Shown piece after piece: positions 10,235-21,923 of a stretch of 64,000 nucleotides of DNA (positions are counted from its first letter, which is position 1; each line of letters opens with the position of its first letter). Origin of the DNA: Epiperipatus broadwayi (taxonomy: Eukaryota; Onychophora; Udeonychophora; Euonychophora; Peripatidae); NCBI GenBank assembly GCA_028023455.1, contig JAQFVV010000049.1, positions 7,865,647-7,929,646 of the forward strand, in the 5' to 3' direction. Under the pieces are notes generated by a model, which saw nothing but the letters and a program-made list of their open reading frames with translations, did no database searches and was not told where the DNA came from. The position numbers were made by a program, and so were the translations under genes.

Positions 10235-13200
10235 TATATATAATATTATATCAGTCAAATCATGTATTATAAATTTATTGAAAACCTAAACTAAACATAG
10301 ATGTAAAATAAATTAAAATATACATTAAAACAAAATAAAGTTAATATTAAAAAAAATGCCATTTTCTGCTCTTTATACTTACATAAAATTTTTATATTTA
10401 AACATTTTAAAATTTCTGTACACATGAATATAAAACTATTACAGAAGCAATTTTTTAAATATAAAAAATTTGTGGCAAAAAAAAAAACTGAAGATGTTCA
10501 TTAAACATAGTTGAAACATTTATTAGACATAAATAATTTGATTATTAAAAAGTATATTGTATAATATTTTATAAGTATATCCTATAAAAATAATATTTTA
10601 AAAAAATTAGATCTTTAGGAATAATTTATTGAATCCAAATGACTTCAAATATCTAATTAAGCTTCTATAAAAAAAAATATTAGAGTATTTTTGACAATTT
10701 TTTTTTTAAATAATTATTTTAAATTGTTGACAAATGTATAAAATTTTATTAATTAAAAAAAAGTTTTATTGGCACTCAAAGTAGTTTGGTGTTAATCCCA
10801 AATGCATAAAATAATAGTTATCATGTTAGTATGTCAATTTTCTGGAGAGCAAAGTTCTAATTCAGTTGCTCTTAAAAAATAAAAAAACATATAATGTGCA
10901 CCACTAATAATAATCAAATGCTTCATTTATGGGACAATCACATGATATTCAAGTATTGAAAGTGGTATAACTAAGCTTTTATTTGCATATCTTTAATCCT
11001 GTCTGCTGCTATAACTAAACAATGCAAGACCAAATGATTAATCACTTTGGGAGACATGCAACTTTCAAATATTAAAGCTAATATATTGATTTTTAATGTA
11101 AGACCCTTAATTCTTATATTTATTATTCTGCCACAGTACTAAATCACACATATATCATTGACTATATTCTAATTATGTGCATGGTTATTTCAAAGGTAAA
11201 TTAGAACAGTACATAGATAACAGAAGCATTACAGATAATGATCAATAAGTTTGTCAGGAAGTATTAATCCATATATTAAAAGTATCCTTCACAGAGATCT
11301 GCTAAAGGTCACTTTTCAGTTAATATGAAACTATATTTAGAAACTACTTTGGAAATGTTAGAATAACACTACCATATAGTGTCTATTGACTATTCAAGAT
11401 AATGGTAGATGGTATGAAAAAGTTTAAAGAAATGTGTCCATGTATCAAAGAGTAGTTTTTTTTTTTTTACATCTCCAAGCTATGTTGGGGACAGTGAGAA
11501 TTTAGAATTCAAAATTGGGACTAATTTTTTTATGCACTTGCAGCCATCTCTAATTTTTCTGCACTGTTTACGCTGATAATCAAAATTCAAAAAATAGGCC
11601 TAAAGTTTTGAATCCAGCCCAACTTTCTGCGTAATTATATAGGTTTTTTTACTTTTTAGTTAAGAAAATTAATACCATTGAAACACCATATTATTCTTAG
11701 CATATGCGTCCAAGAGCTCTGATATATTCGTAAACAAATTCGAAACTTTCTGTGCGTAGGTTATATACTTGTTACTCAAATTAAATATTCCCTCCTTTAT
11801 TATTAAACCATTTTTTCAGCCATGATTTTTTTTTCTCCTGTCTTATTTTAAAAAGTTGCCTTCAATAGTCACTCTATATCCTTATAGTCCCCATTTTATA
11901 TAATCATTGCAAAATTTACATTTAACTATTTACTCACTGTCTTTTTCTTTTTCCTCCTACTTTCTTTTTTAATTAGAATGGCTATACTCGTATAATGAGC
12001 TGCTATTAATGATGTGTATACATATATAAGCTTTTCTAGTAATTAGACATTGCAAATTATTTTGATTGATTAATTGATTGGAGGATCAAAGAAACTAATG
12101 GAGAAAAATTATACGACATGTGACCAATTAAAAGTGCTGTTTAATTTAGATTAAAATCATTATTCTGATTTACAGAGAATAAATAGAATTTATCTAGATT
12201 TTTTTTAAATAACTTTTTTACTTCTTTAAAACAATTTTTTTATTCAAACTAATTTAAATTTAAAATATAGCTGTGTAAAATGAAAAGAGCAAAAGTAATT
12301 TGCGACTTTCTTTTTCTTTTTAAATTTCTTATTCAATAAGTTTACTTTTCAGGCAAAGTAAATTTAATTTTATAAATGCATTATTGAGCTGACAAACTGC
12401 TAGATTTTATTCACTCCCCCCACTCATTCAATTTATCGAACTTAGATTATTTTACTAGAATCATTTCTTAATCTAATATTTATTATTTTTAATTATATAA
12501 TTCTTTCCCAACTTGTCGGTTTTATTCTAATCGTATAAATTACATATAACAGTTATTTCAAATTTAAAACATACCTAAGCAATAATGCCTTGATTATAAT
12601 GAGTCAAATAAATCAATTGCCTCTGGACCTACAAGAAACTGTTCACTAGTCTTGCGTCTATCAAACAAGCATTTATACTTATTTATAGTATTTTCAGTTT
12701 GCTTTCTGATGGCTGATAGAATAAGTAGGTAATACGACCTGGCAATAACATTTGATCATTTTTCGTGGTAATTTGTCATTATCTGTCAAACCTTTTAAGA
12801 ATGTGTTTTACCATATCAATATTAAAGCTATGTCATAAACTTTAATGAGCTCTTAAAAAGTCATTGCGTTATAAATATATATCGTGCACTAAGAATTACA
12901 AATCTTATATATAGGTATATGTATATATTTTAAATATTCTTTGGGTGTTTAAAGAGAGAAACTGACTAACAGCATTCAAATAATATCAGAATCTATAAAT
13001 ATCTTTCTTTTACTCTTCATTGAGTCTATTTGTATATCTGAATATAGAAGCTTAAATCTTTTATCTATTTCATTTCAATTAGTTTTTCATTGAATAAATA
13101 AATTACATAGCAAAACATAAGCTTATGAGTCACTGCTAATGCGCAGATCACAAATCATATTTTGATCTATAATTTATCAATTACGCTAACCATCAAATCT

Positions 13201-13849
13201 CTAAAAGTGTTTTCTGATGATCATCTTATTGTTATTAATTTTACAAATATAAACAAAGCAGATTTTTTAAAATGGTTATGTGCGCATCACATAGATTATA
13301 ATATAATTTATGCAATTTTCTATGGTAATGTGATTATTTGACAAATGTTTTTGAATATTTCCTAATGCAAATATTAGTCAGCTATTTTTGTTATATATTT
13401 TATGCAATTGCACATAAGGATATTTAATTTGTAAAAAATTAATTCTTCACTGCAGAAATAATTTTACACAATTGTAAATATTATGTTTTCTGTCTTCAAA
13501 TTTGGAGTTACCCACTGGTCAAATTTATTTTAATTTTTTTCTAAAATATCTTAGAAAGTTACAAGTTGTCACACGTGTTGTTTTCACTCATAATCTTTAA
13601 ATTTAAATGTATTATCTCTGGGCTTGCAAAATTAATCGTTTTTTTTATTATCCTGGATAGTTAGCACAATAGTAAAGAATTAGATTCAATTGATAAATAA
13701 GTTCCATCAAAATTTCTATTCAGAACTATTTTCAACATTGTCTTGTTGGATATGAGAATAAAATATTTCGCTATACTTACCACATTGAACAAGTTCTCTT
13801 TACTTTGATATAAGCACAAACAGTGTGGCAATATGGTCCCTGAGTCAGT
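10235..13849. other. AT-rich sequence with one dispersed repeat
   Basis: No gene is seen. The only structure I can support is a repeat at about 11480-11645 that resembles 23.25-23.39 kb (separate entry). A short less AT-rich patch near 12.6-12.8 kb has no recognisable motif. Confidence 0.55.
11480..11645 (+). repeat. Dispersed repeat matching 23.25-23.39 kb
   Basis: Ordered shared words with the 23-kb copy: agtgag, tagaattcaaa, ctgtttac, ttgaat.ca.cc.aact.t, gcgtaattatatag/gcataattatatag. In the 23-kb copy the same relative position holds a degenerate hammerhead; here the corresponding segment has decayed. Confidence 0.5.
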
Positions 13850-15000
13850 CCATTCTTCAGCACAGGCAGGATTAAGCTTTAAAATTTATATACTATTTGA
13901 TTATCCTTCTTTTTTTAATAACTCTACCACTTCTTTATCAATTCCTACTGATTTCTTATTAGAAAATTTTGATAAGGGTTTTACTATTTTACTTTTTAAT
14001 ACTGTAAGTAATATATCATGTTGTAATATGTCACTTTCACTTATTTTTACATAATTTTCTCTCCATCAACTAACTACTTTTTTGGATTTGTCAACAGATT
14101 ACCAGCTTTATTCTTTAATTGTAAGTAATCTTAGTATAAAACTTTCTTGTAAGTTTTTTTGCGATATGAAACATTTTTAGCATTATCCAAATCTGCCTTC
14201 CCTCTCAAGTTTTGTGCATAATTTATTTATACGCTTTTTGTTTCTTCCTCCTCACATTTTTCTGTATCTCTTGTTTCACCTCTACATATTTTGCATGTTT
14301 ACAATTCTTAGCCCTTTGTTTTAATTTCATCCATTCCAATGTTAATTAACTATTTGTTCTTATTTTTCATCTACCATGATCTCTCATGTATCATTCATGT
14401 TAATTTTTGACTGCTGCTATTGTTTTCAGAATGCTACACTTACTCAGGCATTCAAATTAATTTGTCAATCAACAAACATATTCTAATAATCTATCAACCA
14501 CTATGTCAACTACAATCACTCTTTTAACATTCCCATTCCAAATATTGTATTATTTCAACTTTATGTGAACAGATAAGACCAATGATTCATATTCATTTCT
14601 AGAATACCTAGATATATTTTATACTTACTTCTTAATATTCTCTTTCCATTTTTTATTAACTATGTTATAGTCAAATTGATTTGTAGAAACACCATCTGGA
14701 AACATCTATGTTTATCTTTCTTTATATAGGGGAAACTATGTATCTGTAATAACTAAATTATTTGTACTGCAGAAATATAACAGATTTTGACCAGTTATGT
14801 TAGGCCTCCCTTATTTATATATCTCAATCACTCCATCATTAACTCCACTTTTAATGTTCATATTATTTTAGATAATATTTAAAGCTTTTTCTTTTCCATT
14901 TTTAATAAACTGATCATAATATTTCAAAGGATTTTTAAACGTCTGTTGCTAAAATCACTCAAGCGAAACCTAAAATTATTTTAATTTTTGTGAAAAAATA
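13850..15000 (-). pseudogene. Non-LTR retrotransposon relic (endonuclease to RT-proximal region)
   Basis: On the minus strand, with many stops and shifts, the translation follows the end of an AP-like endonuclease and the linker before reverse transcriptase. Near 14.8 kb it reads GQNLLYFCSTNNLVITDT, the family's element-end-of-endonuclease block. Next come words matching the 'W-T-W-S-P..Q-I-D-Y' block near 14.7 kb, then NKKW near 14.66 kb, a lysine/arginine-rich linker, and near 13.9 kb a segment like the pre-RT 'KS.G.D...ELLK' (NKKSVGID-like, frame-shifted). No catalytic RT block follows. Class is CR1/RTE-like; I cannot separate these. Long dead. Confidence 0.65.
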
Positions 15001-16080
15001 TCTTTAAAATTATTTTTTAGTTTGTTTACTAATTTTAAATGACTACCTGAATTTTTATTTATATCATAAAATACTCTATTTCTCATCAGTGATACCACAT
15101 ACATGTTGTAGTCTTAACATTACAAAAATATGTTGCACATTAATACTATGTTTTTATAAATAGTTTTTGAAATTTGATACAATATACAATATTTGTTTTC
15201 TGTAATTTCATTGAACGGTAGCAATCTTTTTCTCATCATGGTTATGCCATGTAGTGTAAACTTTAATAATAAATAGATGACAAATGTTATTGCTTAATAA
15301 ATCTCTATCCATTGCTGTCCTATTCAATATTCCTAGACTAATTTCATGATTGTGGCTTTTGTCAGTGAGGAGCTTTTGAATATGAAAGCAGTACATCTAA
15401 ATCTTTTGAATCTAATGCACTTTTTTCTATCTGGGATTAGTACTCATTTCAAAGTTTCAATGCATTGCTTCTGCTTCTGATGTATTGAAGCAGTCGATGT
15501 TTAATCATCATCGAGCTTCATGCTTCACCATCTATACTAACCTCCTGCAGGGCCTGCAATTCAGACGTCACTGTAGATATATGCCATTCACCCACACATT
15601 GTAGACATAATTATTCAAGGAATTAATAAAATTAAAAATATTTATAAAGTAAAACAGTAGTGTGCATGATGCATATATGTATGAACAAAACAATAATTCT
15701 ATTAATATTTATTGCTGAAAATTAGACGTTTCCATTATATAATTGTAAATCTTTATATATATATGTATTTTAATTAAAGTCTTGGAATGTAAAAACAAAG
15801 TAAAATGGGGAAGGTTCAAAATACTGAAATTATTTTTACCTATAATCAGATTGTTTTCATTAATTAAAATTATAAATCCTAATTAAAATCATAAGCAATT
15901 CTTTTGTTAGTTGTTTGCAAATCTTTAAAAATATCTAAAATGGTATTTTGAGACTTATCTGTTTTAAAAATTTTACTAACACTACTACTAAAAAAAAAAA
16001 AAAAAATAAAAAAAAAAAATTTTACTAAGTAAATGTTTTTTATTTAATCAAGAGATTACAGAGATATCTGCAGGCAACTG
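15001..16080. other. AT-rich sequence, no gene seen
   Basis: A slightly GC-richer patch at 15.42-15.60 kb has no recognisable motif. A-rich homopolymer runs occur near 15.99 kb. Confidence 0.5.
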
Positions 16081-16089
16081 AGATTGCAT

Positions 16090-16460
16090 TATTGGGGGGG
16101 GGGGGTATAAAAAGGGCGCACAGAACAAAAGAAATCAGTTTAGTTACTTTGAACTCAGTTACTTTTTTAACCAGTTACTTTCAGTTGCTTTGAGTTACTT
16201 TAAATTAATAATTAAACTTTGAATTAGTTAGTAAATTATTTCAGAATATTTGAGTTAGTAATTTTCCAGAAAATTGATTCATCATTCCACTTTAAGAAGT
16301 CAGGAAAAGTTTTGTGTCAATGATATTTGAGTAAAGGAAATCCAGCGCCTTTCTCCTTTTCTCTGATACTGCCTGCCATCATGTTCCATCCATCTGACCT
16401 GCCATGTAAGATGACTCTCTGACTGCTGCCACTATGCTGTGCTTTCCTGAGGTAACCTCA
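16090..16460 (+). promoter_or_regulatory. Promoter-like island: G-run, TATA box, repeated AGTTACTTT leader, possible splice donor
   Basis: A 13-G run at about 16094 is followed at once by TATAAAAAGG (about 16107) and, some 30 nt later, by a cagtttagtt start-like site. The leader then repeats AGTTACTTT-like words at least four times between about 16137 and 16200. A less AT-rich segment follows, ending in CCTGAGGTAACC, which fits a splice donor. No coding frame is visible. It could be a host promoter with an untranslated exon, or the U3-R part of a solo LTR; I cannot decide. Confidence 0.35.
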
Positions 16461-18970
16461 TGTAATGTAGAACTGTCTTAATATGTAAATTCATGTTGTA
16501 ATTTCTAATAAGATGTAATTAAACCTTTGTATTTTAATGCGAATATTAATTTATAAGTTTCTGCTAATTTTGCTCTTAAACTCTCTCTCTGTAATCCCTT
16601 ACTAGTATTATGTAATTCTAACTATGCTCTTTCATGCTTAAATTAGGTAATATAGCTTTGTACGGATCCATTCATATTTAACTTATTTTGTTTAATGTAT
16701 ATATATATTATTTTATTTAATATGCCAATAAAACCAAACTTGCGAGTCTTAAAAAGGGGGAAATAATTGTTTAATTTGGAAAGAAGTGGGGGCTTCATTT
16801 AAAACCTGTCAATAAAGTTTTGCTTATTTAAAATAGAAATTGCCCGCCAATTTGTTTTCATTTTAAATTCTTGAGTTTATTTAAAATCTTTTACTGAGGA
16901 TGAATGATATTAAATTTGGTGCATTGAATTTGTCTTCAAAATTTCATTTTAAAAGATCGCTTACTTTTGTAATTAGGATCATCCCTTGCTGTTGCCTCGA
17001 GGGCTAATCCTAGCAATTAATGCATATATGGGAATCAAAATTTAAATATAAATTTTGCTAGTTTAATATTATAAATAAAAGTTTATTATTCATTATGATT
17101 TGTTAAATGACTCAGAATTGAAAACAGGTTATTGCACAAGAGGGTAGACCATTTCCAAGTTTTAAAATAATATTATATGAAAATTATATTATAAAAATTA
17201 TATTCATGTCCAATAACATTGCTAGCATAATTTTCTTTTAATCTGATGTTTTATCTTTTCCATTTCTTGATTGCTTTGTCATTGGGGACGTCGGAAGTCT
17301 GAAGCTCCCGTCCTACATTTCAAAATCATTCATAATCAGGTGTATATGCTACATCCTGTGGAACATGAGGTTTATGGGATTGATGTGCTTCGGATGACCA
17401 TACGGCTGACTCTGAGCCTTCAAACCCAGCCTCTCCATTGGTACCATTTGCCAAAACGCGCAGATGTACCAAACCTAAGTTCGAATCGAGTATTTTTTTA
17501 AAAATGATAAAATATTCACAATCGCCATGAATGCCGGATCTCTTTATTGTATGCTAATACTGTTACTCTGCTCCTTAATTTGATCACCTGCCTAACCTTA
17601 GTAAGTCGCAATGATGTGTTAAAGATAATGATTCATTTCGTAAAATACATTCAGTTCATTGAGTTAAAACTGCTTTCATTTAAAACTGTTATCGATTCCC
17701 ATAGACATAAATCTAATTTGTATTAATGATTGTGTAATTTATTCTCGTAAATGTAGCACATTGTTTGTTTCTTATGTATATGTTCCCAAAGACGTCTTTT
17801 CCAAACAATGTCAATAAAAACATATATAATAATTTTCATAAGGTAGATAAATGATTAAGATTGTATATTGTTGCCTGTTTATAAAATCATTTACTACTAA
17901 ATTGCAAACTATCCTTTATATTATTAATCATCTAAACCTGTCTCGAACTTTTATATTTATTTTAGGCATCCACAACGTTCTGTTAGTAAAATTTTATTAA
18001 ATTGGCATATTAACACCGCACAAGTTATAATATACTCCCTACAATTATATTCGTTAAATAATTAACGTAAAAGAGGATTTTATAAAAACAAATCCCAAGT
18101 TTTGTAAATAGATAATATCATTCCAAGCGTGGAACCTTTTGTAACATATATATGCATTTTCACAATATTTTATTAAATATATATTTCATGTAAATCCTGG
18201 CTTGTTTTGAATTATTATTTTCTAATTAATATTTAAATTATTTTCTTTAGCTAATAACTTAGCATTAATAACTATAACTTTTAATAAATATAATTCCTGG
18301 GCTACTCTTATATCGATCATCATCATCAATCTGATCTTATGCTCTACCGCTTTGCTTCCGGGTCCAGAATTAAAATAATTGTGCTGTATCATCAGAATTG
18401 TTGTTCATTGGGTCAGAGACTCGAAGAATAGGCAAATAGGTTAGAATTCAGGATTGCTCCAGATCAGTGTATCTCGAGCATGAAGGATTCGAGGCACTTT
18501 ATTTACATGTGTTTTTTCTATCTGTTATCCTACTTAATACATTTTATTTTGTTATTGATTTAGTTTCTGCTATTGTGACGTATTTATTTTATTAAATAAA
18601 AGAAGAAAAAATGAAAATGGAGAAATTTGAAATTGTGCCTAACTTTTCTAAGACTGAGAGGCATTGATGGAAAACATGTGTACATAGCATGATGATAATA
18701 ATAATAAAAATTATTTTATTTTAGAAAGATTAATCTTTAATTCAAAGTATAAGGTTTGCATCAAACAAATGTTAATTAAAGTTTTTTTTTCGATAAATAA
18801 TAAATTTAAATATTTTTGACACGTACAAAATATTAAATTATAACTTAAAATTTTTTGTGTGTGTTTTGTTATTTATATAATTCATGTTATGATTATTATA
18901 AAATGTACATACCAAAAGTCTGCAAGTATTTAATCATATTACAGTATTCTTCATGAATACATCAGTTTTT
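16461..18970. other. AT-rich sequence with a GC-richer patch at 17.27-17.50 kb
   Basis: The patch at 17271-17501 is open for 76 codons on the plus strand, but the translation resembles nothing I know. A purine tract TTAAAAAGGGGGAAA at about 16749 resembles an LTR-element polypurine tract. Otherwise there is nothing I can name. Confidence 0.45.
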
Positions 18971-19078
18971 AAACAAATAAATATTCAGGGTATGAGCACA
19001 GACTTTCACATGACCCACCACTCTCCACACTATCTCATAACACTGATACACTTGAACACACATATGTTGAAAAGATAA

Positions 19079-19136
19079 ATAATCACCAATATACGTATTT
19101 CATGTTAAACCAGCAATCATCAGTTGGTCCAGATTA
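19079..19136 (-). ncRNA. Hammerhead-ribozyme-like motif 3 (family beta), core intact
   Basis: Minus strand: CUGAUGA (19123-19117); helix II UUGCU-GGUUU-AACAU, with two Watson-Crick pairs kept and one pair lost by a C/A mismatch; GAAA (19101-19098); helix III AUAC/GUAU, self-complementary; U16.1 and A17 at 19091-19090, so the cleavage triplet is AUA. Helix I pairs UUGGU (3' side) with ACCAA (5' side), then after an asymmetric internal loop AUUA pairs with UAAU. All invariant residues are present. The internal loop in helix I is where natural hammerheads make tertiary contacts. Among the three copies of this locus this is the best candidate for activity. Confidence 0.6.
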
Positions 19137-19263
19137 CCATCTCTACACATATATGCTACAAGTGCTCAGATATATATTAAGATAGCAAATCCTCCTACTT
19201 TAATGGACAGGCTTCAATCTACTCCACACTCTGAGCACTTGTAGCATATATGTGTAGAGAGGG

Positions 19264-19320
19264 TAATCTGGACCAACTGATGATTGCTGGTTTAGGATAA
19301 AATAGGTATATTGGTGATTA
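19264..19320 (+). ncRNA. Hammerhead-ribozyme-like motif 4 (family beta), core mutated
   Basis: CUGAUGA at 19277-19283 with ACCAA/UUGGU helix I kept. The GAAA box reads AAAA at 19299-19302, so G12, needed for catalysis, is lost. Helix II is also weakened (AGGAU for AGCAU). Expected inactive. Confidence 0.5.
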
Positions 19321-19735
19321 TTTATCTTTTCAACATATGTGTGTTCAAGTGTATCAGTGTTATGAGATAGTGTGGAGAGTGGTGGGTCATGTGAAAGTCT
19401 GTGCTCATACCCTGTATATTTCATATATAGACACAGGTATGTATAAGCCTCTGTATTTCAGCTATTACATATTAGAGATGTCTGCCTATCCCTTGCATGT
19501 GTATTTAATGGATTATGTCCTGTACACGAGGGGTCAGATTGACCTTAGGTCAACATGGGTGTGACAATAATCTCGGCCTCAGGGTGGCCTTTGAGCGTTC
19601 CATCATCAGATTTTCAATTGGATGGACGGTTGAAGAGTTGGAGTGTGGAGTAGATTGAAGCCTGTCCATTAAAGTAGGAGGATTTGCTATCTTAATATAT
19701 ATCTGAGCACTTGTAGCATATATGTGTAGAGATGG

Positions 19736-19792
19736 TAATTTGGACCAACTGATGATTGCTGGTTTAGCATGAAATACGTATGTTGGTGATTA
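19736..19792 (+). ncRNA. Hammerhead-ribozyme-like motif 5 (family beta), cleavage site mutated
   Basis: CUGAUGA at 19749-19755, helix II UGCU-GGUUU-AGCA fully paired, GAAA at 19771-19774, helix III AUAC/GUAU, helix I ACCAA/UUGGU paired. Position 17 is G (19782) where A, C or U is required, so cleavage is not expected. The structure is otherwise the best-preserved fold of the family. Confidence 0.55.
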
Positions 19793-19951
19793 TTTATCTT
19801 TTCAACATATGTGTGTTCAAGTGTATCAGTGTTATGAGATAGTGTGGAGAGTGGTGGGTCATGTGAAAATCTGTGCTCATACCCTGTCTATTACATATAT
19901 AGACACAGGTATATATAAGCCTGTGTATTTCAGCTATTACAAATAAATATT

Positions 19952-20781
19952 GTAAACTAAAATTATATACATATATATCAGCCGGCTATAAACATAAAAT
20001 TTTGAGTACTAATTAAAAAATCTGTCTTTTGATTATATTATAGTTGTGATAGTACTATTATTTTCTAAAACTATCACAACCAACTTTCATTGGTCATTGT
20101 CTTTAAAACATATTGTGGTTGCAGATTTTAACTACACTTAAAAACAGAATTCCCATTTATAAAATATTTCATCACTATATAATTTATTTAAAATATTAAA
20201 TTATAATACATACATTTTATAAATATTAGGTTTGGAATATTTTAGATTATAATAAGTTGATCTTTGTCTGCGTTTCAGAGAATAAATCTTGAATTGTTTT
20301 TATCTCTAATTTTTATGAGTTTTCAGTCTCTTAAAAAATGTAATCAGTTGAAACTCAGAAAATAAATACGTTTTAATGACTTTTTAAAAAGTATAACATT
20401 TTTTTAATTAGTTTAAATCTCTAGCGAAAGGCTTGAATAAAAAATATCACTGTGTGATAGTTTTTAATTCCACAGTATTTCAATTTTTTGTAATGTTTTA
20501 ATTTTTATTTTCCTGACATTACATTATATTATATTGGACTGATTTCTAAGTGTTTGTATATGTAAGTTGATCAAAATATCATTTATTCAGGTTTAAAAAA
20601 CTTTGTAATATTTTTTTTTAATTTTGTAAGAACCCATCAGTAGTTTCTTTTTTATGAGGTTACTTGTCAAAAACACATTAACTACATTAATAATTAAGAA
20701 CATGTATTATATTAAATGTATGCTGCTAAATTCACATTATCAAAAGATATCACAGATAGTGGGCAGTTAATAATTCACAGT
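19952..20781. other. AT-rich sequence with a short hairpin
   Basis: GTTGTGATAG at about 20041 and its complement at about 20075 form a small hairpin. Nothing else is recognisable. Confidence 0.5.
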
Positions 20782-21363
20782 TGTAAAAATTAATTCATAT
20801 ATAACAAGTTATCTATTTTTCTAATGTAATAATTTGTAACAGTCATTAGAGAATCACCCCTCTACACACGTGCTGTATAAATTTAAACACTTTGAGGAAT
20901 ACTCTCCTTTCCAATTCCAAGATAATGTCTTTTGAAAAGGTAAAATAGTTCCCTTACCTTTTTTATCTAGACATGTATGTGTAGACATATCTATACAGTG
21001 CATGTGTAGAGGGGTGATTAGCTAATGATTTACAAATTAATACAGTGCTAGATAAATACATATCTTGTCACATGTGTTTAATATTACATCTAATACTGGC
21101 ATGCAGTAAATTATAAAAATTTTACAAACATCAATTTTTAAGACATAGTGAGTGAAATTAAAAGTGATTAATTGAGTTCTTCATGCTCTCATTTCCAAAT
21201 GCTTAAGATTTGCCTACACATATATGTTTAGGTAAAAAAGGTAAGATGGATTCATCTTATCTTTTTTTATCTTGTATTTGGAAAGGAGAGTATTCCTCAA
21301 AATGTTTACAGTTTTACAGCATGTGTAGATAGTGATTATCTAATGACTGTAAAAATTAATTCA
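20782..21363. mobile_element. Fold-back element with 16-bp target duplication, sister in design to the 19-kb element
   Basis: TGTAAAAATTAATTCA is exact at 20782-20797 and 21348-21363. The 550-bp body has a left arm (about 20838-21000) that is the inverse of the right arm (about 21190-21347): gtcattaga.aatca...ctctacaca / tgtgtaga...tgattatctaatgac; gaggaatactctcctttcc and its complement; ccttacctttttta and its complement. A third partial copy of the terminal motif (catgtgtagaggggtgatta) sits between the arms at about 21001. I found no CUGAUGA core in it, so no ribozyme is claimed. Confidence 0.8.
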
Positions 21364-21923
21364 ATATGCCCCCTTAATAACTGAGTAGTTTATTTCTTGA
21401 AAATTAATAAGTATTAGTTAATCAAAAAGATTTTTACTGCATTATAAATTGTGATGTTTTATTAAAGGTTAAATCATATTTGTTTCTTGCCCCCCATTTA
21501 TTTTCACTTCATTTTCTTTTTTTAAGTTTTTCTCATTTTAATTAAGAAATGACCAGGCCATAATGGATTTCTTATACAGTTGATCATCTTTCTATAATAA
21601 TTATGACAAAAAATTTGTGCATTTCTGCAGCGATATTTTCACTATTAAAATTACATTAGCCAGAAATTGAGATTTCCATTTTTAAAATCATATACAAGTA
21701 CATATGGTTATGCAAATTATACTAAGTCTTTCATTCAGAAGAAACAATGATGAAAATAGGTTTAGCAGATGCGTATCCATAATCATGTTCTTAAACAAGA
21801 TAATACAATTAATAATAATTCGCTTTCTAAATGTATTTGAAATATGAATTTTATATTGTAGATAGTTGCATATTTGGATAGCTCTATTTAAAAATCCTCT
21901 TCTTTTATAAATATAAAATTAGC
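21364..21923. other. AT-rich sequence, no gene seen
   Basis: No motif recognised. Confidence 0.5.

Larger units (their letters stand above)
18974..19951. mobile_element. Fold-back element with three hammerhead-bearing monomers and a 13-bp target duplication
   Basis: ACAAATAAATATT is present exactly at 18974-18986 and 19939-19951. Between them lie three copies of a monomer of about 230 bp: copy A inverted (18987-19231), copy B direct (19232 to about 19480) and copy C direct (about 19634-19938). Copies B and C are separated by about 150 bp of unique sequence. Copy A plus its GGAGGATTTGCTATCTTAA junction is the inverse of the start of copy C, so the outer arms can pair over some 240 bp. Each monomer contains a hammerhead-like motif. 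The long duplication indicates target-primed retroposition. The open frames crossing it are repeat sequence. Confidence 0.85.

Noticed and set aside
13833-14054. Plus-strand 73-codon frame
   Set aside because: Antisense to the LINE relic, low complexity.
15070-15100. Minus-strand CUGAUGAGAAA near 15.08 kb
   Set aside because: There is no room for helix II between the two boxes.
19200-19564. Overlapping 74-75 codon frames on both strands at 19.2-19.6 kb
   Set aside because: They lie within the fold-back monomers and repeat in inverse orientation; repeat sequence explains them.
20798-21347. Hammerhead in the 20.8-21.3 kb fold-back
   Set aside because: Only CTAATGA-like words occur; no GAAA box or helix I complement could be placed.
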